NCBI GenBank assembly: GCA_963702035.1
Contig: OY969700.1
Coordinates: 558,001 to 622,000, forward strand
Reading direction: 5' to 3'
DNA from: VRUE01 sp963702035
GTDB taxonomy: Bacteria; Actinomycetota; Thermoleophilia; Solirubrobacterales; 70-9
DNA: 64,000 nt
Shown here: one piece after another, positions 1 to 8,816 of the stretch
Layout of the letters: each line of letters opens with the position of its first letter
Numbering within the stretch: position 1 is the first letter of the stretch
The notes under the pieces: model-generated
Databases searched by the model: none
Told to the model about the DNA's origin: nothing
Seen by the model: only the letters and a program-made list of their open reading frames with translations
Made by a program: the position numbers and the translations under genes

Positions 1-512
1 TCGGGGCCGAAGGCCTGGATCAGGTCGTCGAGGTGGCCGCGAGCGTCCTCGGCGCGCTCTTCGATCAGGCGCCGGCAGAAGCGCGACTGCAGGCAGCCGG
101 TGAGGACGATCACCCCCTCGGCGTGGGCGGCGAGCATCTCCATGTCGACGTTGGCCTTGCCGCGCGAGAACCCCTGCAGGAAGCCGGCCGAGGTGAGCTT
201 GACCAGATTGGCGAAGCCGGCGTCGTTCTCGGCCAGCAGGGTGAGATGGTTGCGCTCGTACTTGGGCTTCTCTTTGATCGTCTTGACGTCGTCGACGAGG
301 TATGCCTCGAGGCCGGCGATCGGTTTGATCCCGTGCTTTTGGCAGGCCTTGTAAAGATCGACCGCGCCGTTCATCACGCCGTGGTCGGTCAACCCCAGCG
401 CCGGCTGCCCCAGCTCCGCCGCCCGCGCCGCCATCGCGTCGATCTTGCAGGCGCCATCGAGCAGCGAGTACTCGCTGTGGGCATGCAGATGGACGGCGGC
501 GGCTGAACTCAT
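1..512 (-). CDS. dnaE: DNA polymerase III alpha subunit, N-terminal part (cut by window start)
   Basis: This is the first 170 codons of the replicative polymerase catalytic subunit; the rest lies before position 1. The protein opens with a PHP domain: HLHAHSEYSLLDGA at about residues 8-21, then LTDHGVMNGAVDLYKAC and LEAYLV, then LLAENDAGFANLVKL, all typical of DnaE1. The ATG at 510-512 is chosen because the PHP motif follows directly, as in the family; no strong Shine-Dalgarno is visible. It is divergent from the response regulator gene, with about 130 bp between. The family assignment is secure; the DnaE1 versus DnaE2 choice is less so from this fragment. Confidence 0.93.
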   Translation of the reverse strand, partial: MSSAAAVHLHAHSEYSLLDGACKIDAMAARAAELGQPALGLTDHGVMNGAVDLYKACQKHGIKPIAGLEAYLVDDVKTIKEKPKYERNHLTLLAENDAGFANLVKLTSAGFLQGFSRGKANVDMEMLAAHAEGVIVLTGCLQSRFCRRLIEERAEDARGHLDDLIQAFGP

Positions 513-631
513 GACTGCGCTCGATCATGGCAAGCGAGGCAGATGGCAAGTGCCCCAGAAGCGGTGCCTTCCCCGCTATCTCCGTGCCTAAATTCGCACT
601 AAAAGCACACGGGAACGTGTCCAAGCCGGGC

Positions 632-646
632 TAACATCGCTGCGTG
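632..646 (+). promoter_or_regulatory. Possible -10 box giving a leaderless mRNA
   Basis: TAACAT at 632-637 resembles an actinobacterial -10 box and lies 7 nt ahead of the GTG at 644. If used, transcription would begin at or within a base of the start codon and the mRNA would be leaderless. This would fit the absence of a Shine-Dalgarno ahead of 644. No convincing -35 box is seen. This is inference from spacing only. Confidence 0.3.
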
Positions 647-1339
647 CTCGCAAACGAGACCGATCTGTCGGGGGGGCGTGTGCTGGTCGTCGAGGACGAT
701 CAGGAGATCGCCGACGTGCTGCGTCGTTCGCTGCGCAACGAGGGCTATGAAGTGCGCACCTCGGCCGACGGGGTCGATGCGCTCGACGTCGCCGCGGGTT
801 TCGTGCCGGACCTGGTCGTGCTCGACCTCGGTCTACCGCGGATGGACGGGGTCGAGGTCTGCCGGCGATTGCGCGCCGACAGCGACGTGCCGATCCTGAT
901 CCTGACCGCGCGGACCGAGACCGAGGACCGGGTGGGCGGACTCGACAGCGGCGCCGACGACTACCTGGTCAAGCCGTTCGAGCGCAAGGAGCTGCTCGCC
1001 CGGATCCGCGCCCTGTTGCGCCGCCGGCCGCCACGCGGCTCGGCCTCGCTGCAGGTCGGCGATCTCAGCCTCAACCCGGATACGCGCGAGGTGCGGCGCG
1101 GCGAGCGCGAGATCGAGCTGACCAACCGCGAGTTCGAGCTGCTCGAGTACCTGATGCACAACGAGCGCCTCGTCGTCTCACGCGAGCGCCTGCTCGACGA
1201 GGTCTGGGGCTATGACCCGATGGCCGCCACCAACACGATCGACGTCTTCATCTCCAATCTGCGGCGCAAGCTCGAGGCGGGTGAGGAGACACGGCTTCTG
1301 CACACCAAACGCGGCGCCGGCTACGTCCTCAAGGCCTAG
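644..1339 (+). CDS. OmpR/PhoB-family response regulator
   Basis: DNA-binding response regulator of 231 aa. The receiver domain spans about residues 11-125: acidic pocket E17-D18-D19, phosphoacceptor D61 in VVLDLGLPRMDG, T88 and K110 (DYLVKPFE). A winged-helix effector domain follows, with LTNREFELLEYL and NTIDVFISNLRRKLE near the recognition helix. A GTG start at 644 gives the full receiver domain. The sensor kinase follows 26 nt downstream on the same strand, so the two form a cognate pair. It resembles the MprA/CusR type of regulator, but the target genes and signal cannot be read from sequence. Confidence 0.95.
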   Translation: MLANETDLSGGRVLVVEDDQEIADVLRRSLRNEGYEVRTSADGVDALDVAAGFVPDLVVLDLGLPRMDGVEVCRRLRADSDVPILILTARTETEDRVGGLDSGADDYLVKPFERKELLARIRALLRRRPPRGSASLQVGDLSLNPDTREVRRGEREIELTNREFELLEYLMHNERLVVSRERLLDEVWGYDPMAATNTIDVFISNLRRKLEAGEETRLLHTKRGAGYVLKA

Positions 1340-1365
1340 CAGCCCTGCGGCCGGGAAATTGGCCG

Positions 1366-2775
1366 GTGCGCTGGCGCCTCGCCGGCGTCTCCGCCGGACT
1401 GACCCTGGCGATCCTGGTGCTGTTCGGGGTGATCGTCGGCAACCTCGCCGCGCAGCGCATCCGCAGCGACTTCAACCGCGAGATGAAGGGCGCCGTCACG
1501 ACGCTGGCCTCGCAGGTCCAGATCGTCGACACGATCACCAACACGCTGATCGTCCGCGAGCCCGATCTGGGCGATTTCGTCAGCCCCAACGACGCCTCGG
1601 TGCGGATCTACGACTCGCAGGGACTGGAACTCGACGCAAGCCCGAACGCCGCGGAACTCGGGTCCCCATCGCCAGGCATCCACGACACCGGGGAGATGCG
1701 GGTCGTGACGGTCGCCCTGCGCAGCCGCCAGACCGGGAGGATCGCCGGTTACGTCCAGTATGGCCGCGACGAGCAGCACATCGACTCGACCGTGGGCCGG
1801 CTCTGGCTCCTGATCGCGGCCGGCGTGCTGGGCGCCACCCTGCTCGCCAGCCTCGCGGGAGTGGCGATCGCCCGGCGGGCGATGCGGCCGATCGCCTCGC
1901 TGACCGCGACGGCGCGCACAATCGCCGACACCGGCGACCCGTCCAGCCACATGCCGCAGCCACGGGTCGACGACGAGGTCGGCGAGCTCGCCCGCACGCT
2001 GGAGGCGATGCTGCGCTCGCTCGACGCCGCCCGCGCCGAGCGCGAAGCGGCGCTGAAGCGCCAGCGCGAGTTCGTTGCCGACGCCTCGCACGAGCTGCGC
2101 ACGCCGCTGACCAGCATTCTCGCCAACCTCGAGCTGCTCCAGGCCTCGCTGGAGGAGCCGGCGCAGGAGGACGAGCGGGCGATGGTCGACTCGGCGCTGC
2201 GCTCCTCCAGCCGCATGAGCCGACTGGTCGGCGACCTTCTGCTCCTCGCCCGTGCCGATGCCGGGCGCATCGGCGCCCGCACCCGCTGCGATCTGGCCGA
2301 AGTGGCGGGCAATGCGGCGGCCGAGGTCGCGCCGACGATCGGCGAACGCGAACTGCGAGTCGAGAACGAGCGCCCGCTTCTGGTCGACGGCAACCCCGAT
2401 GAGCTGCACCGCATGGTGCTCAACCTGCTCGACAACGCCGCCCGCCACACCCCGCCGGGCTCGCGAATCGAGCTTCGTCTGGGCGCCGAGGGCGCAAGCG
2501 CCGTGGTCGAGGTCGGCGACGACGGTCCCGGCGTGCCGGCCGAGCTGCGCGAGCAGATCTTCGAGCGCTTCGTCCGTGGCGAGGGTCCCGCCGACACCGC
2601 GATCGGTGGCGGCAGCGGCCTCGGCCTGGCGATTGTCAGTGCCGTCGCCAGATCGCACGGCGGTAGCGCCGAAGCGGGCGAATCCGACCTGGGTGGCGCA
2701 CTCTTCCGCGTCCGCCTACCCCTGCGAACGTCGAAATCTGAACGAGGAATTAATCCGGCTTTAGACCCGCTTTAG
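1366..2775 (+). CDS. Sensor histidine kinase (HAMP-HisKA-HATPase)
   Basis: Membrane sensor of 469 aa, partner of the response regulator upstream. Order: membrane helix at about 7-27, extracytoplasmic sensor region of about 115 residues, second helix at about 146-168, HAMP linker, then HisKA with the phospho-accepting His242 in ASHELRTPLTSI. The HATPase domain follows, with an N box (NLLDNAARHTPPG), a G1 box (DDGPGVP) and GGGSGLGLAIVSAVA. The GTG at 1366 places the first helix at the N-terminus. The sensor domain has no recognisable fold from sequence, so the stimulus is unknown. A strong terminator lies 37 nt after the stop. Confidence 0.95.
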   Translation: MRWRLAGVSAGLTLAILVLFGVIVGNLAAQRIRSDFNREMKGAVTTLASQVQIVDTITNTLIVREPDLGDFVSPNDASVRIYDSQGLELDASPNAAELGSPSPGIHDTGEMRVVTVALRSRQTGRIAGYVQYGRDEQHIDSTVGRLWLLIAAGVLGATLLASLAGVAIARRAMRPIASLTATARTIADTGDPSSHMPQPRVDDEVGELARTLEAMLRSLDAARAEREAALKRQREFVADASHELRTPLTSILANLELLQASLEEPAQEDERAMVDSALRSSSRMSRLVGDLLLLARADAGRIGARTRCDLAEVAGNAAAEVAPTIGERELRVENERPLLVDGNPDELHRMVLNLLDNAARHTPPGSRIELRLGAEGASAVVEVGDDGPGVPAELREQIFERFVRGEGPADTAIGGGSGLGLAIVSAVARSHGGSAEAGESDLGGALFRVRLPLRTSKSERGINPALDPL

Positions 2776-2811
2776 CGCTCCGACTTAGTTTTCCCCACGG
2801 ACGAGACACAA

Positions 2812-2855
2812 AGGCCCGCCGGTTCTCCCCAACGCGACCGGCGGGTCTTTTTATT
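2812..2855 (+). terminator. Rho-independent terminator after the two-component pair
   Basis: Perfect 9-bp stem CCCGCCGGT/ACCGGCGGG at 2815-2823 and 2837-2845, followed by TCTTTTTATT. It ends the plus-strand two-component operon. On the opposite strand the same hairpin is followed by a weaker run of T and may help end the convergent rnj transcript, whose stop codon lies at 2861. Confidence 0.9.
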
Positions 2856-2860
2856 GCCGG

Positions 2861-4522
2861 TCAGACCTCGACGACGACCGGCAGGATCATCGGCCGGATG
2901 CGCAGCTTTTTGTAGACGAGCTTGGCGATCGCCTCGTGGACGTCTTCCTGGATCAGGTGGACCTCGCGCGTGCCCGCCTCGGCGGCGTCCTCGAGCGAGT
3001 CCTCGACCACGTCCTTGAGCTCGTCGACCAGCGACTCCTCGCCGTCGGGCAGGGCGACGCCGCGCACGATCGCCTCCGGGTCGGCGACGACGCTGCCATC
3101 GTCGGCGGAGATCGTCGCGACGACGATGAAGATCCCGTCGGCGGAGATCTCGCGTCGGTCGCGCAGGGCGACGTCGTCGGGCTCGCCGACGTTGACGCCG
3201 TCGACGTAGACGACGCCGGCGTGGACCTCCTTGCCGAAACGCGCTCCCTCCGCGTCCAGCTCCAGCGGCAGGCCGTTGCGGCCCTGGAAGACGTTCTCGG
3301 GGTCGATCCCGACCGAGTGGGCGAGCCCGGCGTGCAGGCGCAGGCGCTGGTAGTCACCGTGGACCGGCATCACGTAGCGCGGCTTGGTCAGGTTGAGCAT
3401 CAGCTTCAGCTCCTCCTGCCAGCCGTGCCCGGAGGCGTGGATCGGCGCGTCCTTGGCGGTCACGACCGAGGCGCCGATCTCGTAGATGCGGTCGATCGTT
3501 TCGTTCACCGCACGCTCGTTGCCGGGCACCGGCGTCGCCGAGAAGACGACGGTATCACCGGAGTGCAACTGGACGTCGCGGTGGTCGTTGTTGGCCATCC
3601 GCCGCAGCGCCGAGAGCGGCTCGCCCTGGCTGCCGGTGGAGATCACGACAACCTTCTCGTCGGGGAAGTCCTCGATCTCGCGCGGCTGGATGAAGAGTCC
3701 CGAAGGCGCTTTGGCGATGCCGAGGTTGGAGGCGATGTTGTAGTTCTTGCGCATCGAGCGACCGACCAGGGCGACCCGGCGGTCGAGCGCGACGGCGGCG
3801 TCGATTACCTGCTGCACGCGGTGGATGTTGGAGGCGAAGGAGGTGACGATGACCCGGCCTTTGCAGGCTTCGAACGTCTCCAGCAGCGCCGGACCGACAC
3901 TCGACTCCGACGGCGCGATCCCCGGCCGGTCGGCGTTGGTCGAGTCGCCGCAGAGCAGCAGCAGGCCGTCGCGGCCGAGCTCGGCGAGACGCGACATGTC
4001 GGCCGGGCGACCGTCGACCGGGGTCTGGTCGAACTTGTAGTCGCCGGTCATCAGCATCTTGCCGAGCTTCGTGCCGAGGATCACGCCGCGCGCGTCGGGG
4101 ATCGAGTGCGAGAGGTGGACCAGCTCGAGCTCGAAGGGCCCGGCCTGGACCTTCTTGCCCGCGGGCAGCTCCTCGAGCGGCGCGTCCTTCATCTTGTGCT
4201 CGTCGAGCTTGGAGCGGACCATGCCGATCGTAAGCTGGCCGCCGTAGATGACCGGCGGCATGCCGATCTCGCGCAGCACGTAGGGCAGCGCGCCGACGTG
4301 ATCCTCGTGGCCGTGGGTGAGGACGATCGCCTCGATGTCATCGACGCGGTCGCGCAGGTAGGAGAAGTCGGGCAAGACCAGATCGATGCCGAGCATCTCG
4401 GGCGTCGGGAACATCAAGCCGGTGTCGACGACGACGATCTTGCCGTCGTACTCGATCACGGTCATGTTCTTGCCGATCTCACCCAGGCCGCCGAGCGGCA
4501 GAACTTTCAGCTTCGCCGCCAT
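2861..4522 (-). CDS. rnj: Ribonuclease J
   Basis: RNase J, a metallo-beta-lactamase/beta-CASP nuclease with 5'-3' exo- and endonuclease activity on RNA; 553 aa, normal for the family. Visible motifs: GGLGEIGKNM at 11-20, the zinc motif LTHGHEDHVGAL with H70, H72, D74 and H75, GDYKFDQTPVDG, SDSTN-like CGDSTNADRPG, and the beta-CASP PVHGDYQRL segment. The C-terminal region of about 100 aa matches the RNase J tail. The ATG at 4522 directly precedes the conserved first strand. It is the last gene of the dapB-amidase-dapA-rnj run and starts 2 nt after the dapA stop. A dapA-rnj neighbourhood is common in actinobacteria. Confidence 0.97.
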   Translation of the reverse strand: MAAKLKVLPLGGLGEIGKNMTVIEYDGKIVVVDTGLMFPTPEMLGIDLVLPDFSYLRDRVDDIEAIVLTHGHEDHVGALPYVLREIGMPPVIYGGQLTIGMVRSKLDEHKMKDAPLEELPAGKKVQAGPFELELVHLSHSIPDARGVILGTKLGKMLMTGDYKFDQTPVDGRPADMSRLAELGRDGLLLLCGDSTNADRPGIAPSESSVGPALLETFEACKGRVIVTSFASNIHRVQQVIDAAVALDRRVALVGRSMRKNYNIASNLGIAKAPSGLFIQPREIEDFPDEKVVVISTGSQGEPLSALRRMANNDHRDVQLHSGDTVVFSATPVPGNERAVNETIDRIYEIGASVVTAKDAPIHASGHGWQEELKLMLNLTKPRYVMPVHGDYQRLRLHAGLAHSVGIDPENVFQGRNGLPLELDAEGARFGKEVHAGVVYVDGVNVGEPDDVALRDRREISADGIFIVVATISADDGSVVADPEAIVRGVALPDGEESLVDELKDVVEDSLEDAAEAGTREVHLIQEDVHEAIAKLVYKKLRIRPMILPVVVEV

Positions 4523-4524
4523 CG

Positions 4525-5400
4525 CTAGGAGGCCACCGCGACGCCGACGGCGTCCAGGGCGTCGCGGATGATCGTCCGCTGCTCGGCCTCGACGGGGACC
4601 ATCGGCAGGCGCAGGGCCGCGGACGGAATCAGGCCGGCGATCTCCAGCGCCGCCTTGAGCGGCATCGGGTTGGTGGTGACGGCGAGCGCGTCGTAGAGCG
4701 GTCGCAGCCCGGCGTCGATCTCACGCGCCCGCTCCAGCTCTCCCGCCTCGGCGGCGTCCCACATCTCCCGCACCTGATCGCCGACCAAGTGCGTGGCGAC
4801 GAGGATCCCACCGGCCAGGCCGAGCTCCAGCGTCTTCAAGAAGATGTCGTCGTTGCCGGCCAGCACGTCGAGGCCCTCCACCGGGCCGATCTCGTCGTTG
4901 TTCGCCTGCTTGACCGCGACCACGCCGTCGATCTCGGCCAGCTCGGCGAGATCCGCCGGGGGCACGTTGACCACCACCCTGGAGGGAATGTTGTATGCGA
5001 TCAGGGGGAGGCCCGGGACGGCCGCGGCGATCGCCTCGAAGTGGGCGCGGATGCCGGCCCGATTGGGCTTGTTGTAATAGGGGGTGACGACGAGCGCCGC
5101 CTCAGCGCCAGCCTCAGCCGCCGCCTCGGTCAGCTCGATCGAGTGGCGCGTGTCGTTGGTGCCGGTGCCGCAGATCACCGTCGCCTGCTCGCCCACCTCG
5201 GCGACGATCGCCCGCAGCAGCGAGATGTGCTCGGCGTCGTCGAGGGTTGCCGCCTCGCCGGTCGATCCAGCGACGACGACGCCGTGCGAGCCGTGCTCGA
5301 CCAGATGGGCGGCAAGGCGGCGGGCCGCCACCTCATCCACTCCCCCCTGCCGATCGAAGGGGGTGGCCATCGCCGTTATGACGCCGCGGATCTCGCTCAT
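4525..5400 (-). CDS. dapA: 4-hydroxy-tetrahydrodipicolinate synthase
   Basis: DapA condenses pyruvate with aspartate semialdehyde, the first step committed to lysine and diaminopimelate (peptidoglycan) synthesis. It is a TIM-barrel class I aldolase of 291 aa. Seen: GSTGEAATL (46-53 region), the pyruvate-binding VVTPYYNKP, Tyr136 in AYNIPSR, and the Schiff-base Lys164 in VAVKQANND. I start at the ATG at 5400 (MSEIRG), which fits the family N-terminus. An upstream TTG at 5433 would overlap the amidase gene by 11 nt and add non-conserved residues. dapB lies two genes upstream in the same run. Confidence 0.96.
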   Translation of the reverse strand: MSEIRGVITAMATPFDRQGGVDEVAARRLAAHLVEHGSHGVVVAGSTGEAATLDDAEHISLLRAIVAEVGEQATVICGTGTNDTRHSIELTEAAAEAGAEAALVVTPYYNKPNRAGIRAHFEAIAAAVPGLPLIAYNIPSRVVVNVPPADLAELAEIDGVVAVKQANNDEIGPVEGLDVLAGNDDIFLKTLELGLAGGILVATHLVGDQVREMWDAAEAGELERAREIDAGLRPLYDALAVTTNPMPLKAALEIAGLIPSAALRLPMVPVEAEQRTIIRDALDAVGVAVAS

Positions 5401-5422
5401 CGCTGGCAGGGTATCGGGGCGG

Positions 5423-6871
5423 TCATATGGCAAAGGTGGGTGCCGTGCGGTCGGCCCATGGCACGGCCTGCTCCAGCTGAGAAGCGACCCGGAGCAGGAG
5501 GTCCTCCCGCCCTAGTGGCGCTACGAGCTGCACGCCGACCGGCAGGCCGTCGCCGGTCCAGTGCAGCGGCAGGGAGATCGCCGGCTGCCCGGTGGCGTTG
5601 AAGGCCGCGGTGAAGCAGCCCGCCAGGAAGGCCCGCTCGAAGGCGGCCATCGGGTCCGGCCCGGAGTCGTCGAAGGTTCCGAGAGGCGGCGGCGGCTCGC
5701 CCATGGTCGGCGTCAGCAGCAGGTCGAAACCGGACTCGTGGATGCCGGCGAACATCCGCGACATCACCTGGTGCTGACCGACCGCCGCCAGATAGTCGCC
5801 GGCGCTGCGCGTCCGGCCGATCTCAGCCAGGGCCCAGGTCAGCGGCTCGACGTCCTCGGGACCGATCGGCTGCCCGCCGATGATGCCGAACTGCTCGAGC
5901 ACCTGGGCCTGACCGGCGGCCCAGCGGACGAGGAAGGGCTCGATGATGGGCAGGCTCGCAAAGGCGCTCATGTCCGGCTCCTCGACCTGGTGGCCGAGCC
6001 CTTCGAGCGCCTTCGCGCCGGCCCGCGCCGCCGCGACCACCTCGGGGTCGGCGTCCTGCTCGATGATCGTCTCGGTCCAGAGTGCGATCCGCAGCTTGCC
6101 GGGGTCGGCACCGAGCTCCTCGGTGTAGGGGCGCTCCGGGGGCGGCGCGACGTATGGATCGCCGGGCGCGGGCCCGTGAACGGCCTCGAGCAGGGCCGCG
6201 GTGTCCCTGACCGACCGTGAGACACAGAGCTCGCAGGTGAGTCCGGACATGATGTCGCCGACGAGCGGCCCCTCGCTGATCCGCTGCCGGCTCGGCTTGA
6301 GGCCGACGAGGCCGCAGTTGGAGGCCGGGATGCGGATCGAGCCGCCCCCATCGTTGGCGTGGGCCATCGGCACCATCCCGGCGGCCACCGCCGCGGCTGA
6401 GCCACCGCTCGACCCTCCCGGCGTGCGGTCGAGGTCCCAGGGGTTGTGGGTCGCGCCGTAGGCGCGCGGCTCGGTGGTCGGCAGGATGCCCAGCTCGGGG
6501 CAGTTCGTCTTGCCGATCGTGACCAGGCCGGCGGAGCGGAAGCGCTGCGCCAGGTAGGTGTCGACCGGGGCGCGGAAATCGCGCTCCTTCAGGTAGTTCA
6601 TGCCGAGGTGCAGCGGTTGGCCGGCGAAGGCGGCGCCGAGGTCCTTGAGCAGGAAGGGGACGCCCTTGAAGGGTCCGTCGGGCAGCTCACCGCGCGCCGC
6701 CTCCAGCCCCTCCTCGAAGAGTGGATGAATCACCGCGTTGATCTCGCCGTTGGTTGCCTCGATCCGCGAGATCGCCGCTTCGACCAGCTCGGCCGCGGTC
6801 AGGTCTCCATTGCGGACCAGTTCTGCCTGCGCGGTCGCGTCGAGGCGCGCCAGCTCCTCCGTCATGGGCAT
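5423..6871 (-). CDS. Amidase-signature family amidase
   Basis: Amidase of 482 aa with the complete Ser-cisSer-Lys triad of the amidase signature family: Lys76 in FLLKDLGA, Ser155 in TPGGSSGGSAAAVA and Ser178 in DGGGSIRIPAS. Such enzymes hydrolyse carboxamides; the subgroup includes GatA and 6-aminohexanoate-cyclic-dimer hydrolase-like proteins. No gatB or gatC is nearby and the flanking genes are dapB and dapA, so a free-standing amidase is more likely than a tRNA amidotransferase subunit. Substrate unknown. A second ATG two codons downstream is equally possible as start. Confidence 0.9.
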   Translation of the reverse strand: MPMTEELARLDATAQAELVRNGDLTAAELVEAAISRIEATNGEINAVIHPLFEEGLEAARGELPDGPFKGVPFLLKDLGAAFAGQPLHLGMNYLKERDFRAPVDTYLAQRFRSAGLVTIGKTNCPELGILPTTEPRAYGATHNPWDLDRTPGGSSGGSAAAVAAGMVPMAHANDGGGSIRIPASNCGLVGLKPSRQRISEGPLVGDIMSGLTCELCVSRSVRDTAALLEAVHGPAPGDPYVAPPPERPYTEELGADPGKLRIALWTETIIEQDADPEVVAAARAGAKALEGLGHQVEEPDMSAFASLPIIEPFLVRWAAGQAQVLEQFGIIGGQPIGPEDVEPLTWALAEIGRTRSAGDYLAAVGQHQVMSRMFAGIHESGFDLLLTPTMGEPPPPLGTFDDSGPDPMAAFERAFLAGCFTAAFNATGQPAISLPLHWTGDGLPVGVQLVAPLGREDLLLRVASQLEQAVPWADRTAPTFAI

Positions 6872-6875
6872 GAAC

Positions 6876-7541
6876 CTACAACAGCTTCTCGAGGCCGACC
6901 GTGAAGCGGTCGGGCAGGTCCGCCACCCGGCGCACGGCCAGGATGACGCCGGGCATGAAGGAGACGCGGTCGATCGAGTCGTGGCGGATCGAGAGCGTCT
7001 GTCCCTCGCCGCCGAAGATCACTTCCTGGTGGGCGACCAGGCCGGGCAGCCGGACTGAGTGGATCGGCTGGTGGACGTTGCCACCGGCAGCCTCGATCAA
7101 CTCGGCGGTCCGCTTTGCCGTACCCGACGGCGCGTCCAGCTTGCGGTCGTGGTGCAGCTCGACGATCTCGCACTCGGGCATGTGCTCGGCGATCGATTGC
7201 GCGGCCTCCATCAGGAGAACTGCGCCGATCGCGAAGTTGGGGGCGACGAAGCAGTTGGCGCTCCCCGCCTCTGCGGCGGTGCGAAGAGCATCGAGGTCGA
7301 AGCCGGTCGTGCCGAGGACGACATGGACACCCGCGGAAAGGCAGGCCTTGGCGTTGTCCAGGGCCGTGTCGGGTCGGCTGAAGTCGACGACGACGTCGAC
7401 CTCGCCGAGCACGCTCTTCAGCTCGGTGTCGAGTGCCGGGTCGGCCTTGGCCGCGAGCTCCATGCCGTCGGCTGCCTCGACCGCGGCGCAGACCGTGTTC
7501 CCCATCCTCCCGGCAGCGCCGGAGACGCCGACGCGGATCAT
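6876..7541 (-). CDS. dapB: 4-hydroxy-tetrahydrodipicolinate reductase
   Basis: DapB reduces the DapA product with NAD(P)H on the way to diaminopimelate. Seen: nucleotide-binding GVSGAAGRMG at residues 5-14, VVDFSRPDTAL, GTTGFD, PNFAIGAVLL, the catalytic ELHHDRKLDAPSGTA and a C-terminal FTVGLEKLL. At 221 aa it is slightly shorter than the usual 240-270. The start is the ATG at 7541, which puts the Rossmann motif at the N-terminus; it overlaps the stop of the M16 peptidase gene by 4 nt, suggesting translational coupling. Its pathway partner dapA lies two genes downstream. Confidence 0.96.
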   Translation of the reverse strand: MIRVGVSGAAGRMGNTVCAAVEAADGMELAAKADPALDTELKSVLGEVDVVVDFSRPDTALDNAKACLSAGVHVVLGTTGFDLDALRTAAEAGSANCFVAPNFAIGAVLLMEAAQSIAEHMPECEIVELHHDRKLDAPSGTAKRTAELIEAAGGNVHQPIHSVRLPGLVAHQEVIFGGEGQTLSIRHDSIDRVSFMPGVILAVRRVADLPDRFTVGLEKLL

Positions 7542-8812
7542 GCCGCGACCAGACTCTCCGAGACCGGCGCCAACGCCTTGCGGAAGCACTCCTCGTCGCG
7601 GCCCACGCACGCGGCCGAGAGCCGCTCGGCGCCGTAGAGCTCGGCGGCCAGCTCGCTCAGCGCCTCCACCGTCACCGCGTCGACCTTGGCCAGCATCGTG
7701 TCGAGGCTTTCGATCGGCAGGTCGAACAGCGTCGAGCGGGAGATCCGCGACATCCGCGCCGCCGTCGACTCCGAGGAGAGGACGAGGCGGCCCTTGACGT
7801 TCTCCTTCGCCCGCGCCAGCTCCTCGCCGGAGACGGGCTCAGCGCGCAGCCGCTCCAGCTCGGCGCCGATCACGGCGCAGGCTTCCTCGACGTTGTCCTC
7901 ACGCGTGCCGACGTAGGTCGCCACCAAGCCGGAGTCGGTGTACTGCTCGTTGTAGGAGCCGACCGAGTAGGCGAGACCGCGCTTCTCGCGGATCTCGCGG
8001 AAGAGGCGCGAGGAGGTCGAGCCACCAAAGATCGAGTCGAGCACGGCGAGCCCGTAGCGGCGCTCGTCGTCGCGAACGATCCCCGGCGCGCCGAAGCAGA
8101 TGTGGTACTGCTCGGTGTCCTTCGGGTAGAAGCGCAGCCGCGCCTCGGCACCAAGCTCGCTCGCCGCCGAGGCGCCGTTCTCGCCCGCCGGCGGCGAAAC
8201 CAGCCGCTCGGCCAAGGCGACGATCCGCTCGTGGTCGAGGTGGCCGGCCGCGCCGACCACCACGCGCGCGCCGGTGTAGCGCTCCTCGCGGTAGGCCTCG
8301 ATATCCGGGACCGGAATCGAGGAGATCACCTCGGCCTCGCCAAGCACACGGCGGCCCAGCGGGTGCTCACCGAAGACGGCGCCGGCGAGGATGTCGTGGA
8401 CGCGGTCCTGCGGCTCGTCCTCGTACATCGCGATCTCCTCCAGCACGACATCGCGCTCGGAGTCGATGTCCGGGTAGGTCGGCGCCAGCAGCATCTCGGC
8501 GAGCAGGTCGAAAACCTCATCGGTGTGCTCGTCGAGGAAGCGGGCGTGCAGGTGGGTGGTCTCCTTGCCGGTCGCCGCGTTGATCGAGGCGCCGAGCCCG
8601 TCGAAGAGCTCGGAGATCTCGATCGCCGAGTAGCGCGCCGTGCCCTTGAACAGCAGGTGCTCGAGGAAGTGCGAGACGCCGGCCTGGGCCGGCGTCTCGT
8701 TCCTGGAGCCGGTGCGAACCCAGAGCCCGAGCGCCACGGAGCGGACCGAGGGAACCCCCTCGGTCACGACCCGGACGCCCGAGCCGAGCTCGGTCAGCCG
8801 TGCGGCGCTCAA
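7538..8812 (-). CDS. M16-family zinc peptidase (processing-peptidase-like)
   Basis: Pitrilysin-type metalloprotease of about 424 aa, the one-domain-pair form found next to pnp in many actinobacteria and Firmicutes. The inverted zinc motif HFLEH is at about 48-52, in GVSHFLEHLLFKGT. The third ligand glutamate lies in the ERDVVLEEIAMYEDEP segment, and GGSTSSRLFREIREKRGLAY is the family R/Y motif. I choose a TTG start at 8812, just after the pnp stop. An ATG at 8920 exists, but it lies inside pnp and adds a low-complexity tail not expected in the family. Natural substrate unknown. Confidence 0.9.
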   Translation of the reverse strand: MSAARLTELGSGVRVVTEGVPSVRSVALGLWVRTGSRNETPAQAGVSHFLEHLLFKGTARYSAIEISELFDGLGASINAATGKETTHLHARFLDEHTDEVFDLLAEMLLAPTYPDIDSERDVVLEEIAMYEDEPQDRVHDILAGAVFGEHPLGRRVLGEAEVISSIPVPDIEAYREERYTGARVVVGAAGHLDHERIVALAERLVSPPAGENGASAASELGAEARLRFYPKDTEQYHICFGAPGIVRDDERRYGLAVLDSIFGGSTSSRLFREIREKRGLAYSVGSYNEQYTDSGLVATYVGTREDNVEEACAVIGAELERLRAEPVSGEELARAKENVKGRLVLSSESTAARMSRISRSTLFDLPIESLDTMLAKVDAVTVEALSELAAELYGAERLSAACVGRDEECFRKALAPVSESLVAA

Positions 8813-8816
8813 CGAA

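Noticed and set aside
5401..5433. An upstream TTG start for dapA
   Set aside because: It would overlap the amidase gene and add residues absent from the DapA family; the ATG at 5400 fits the conserved N-terminus.
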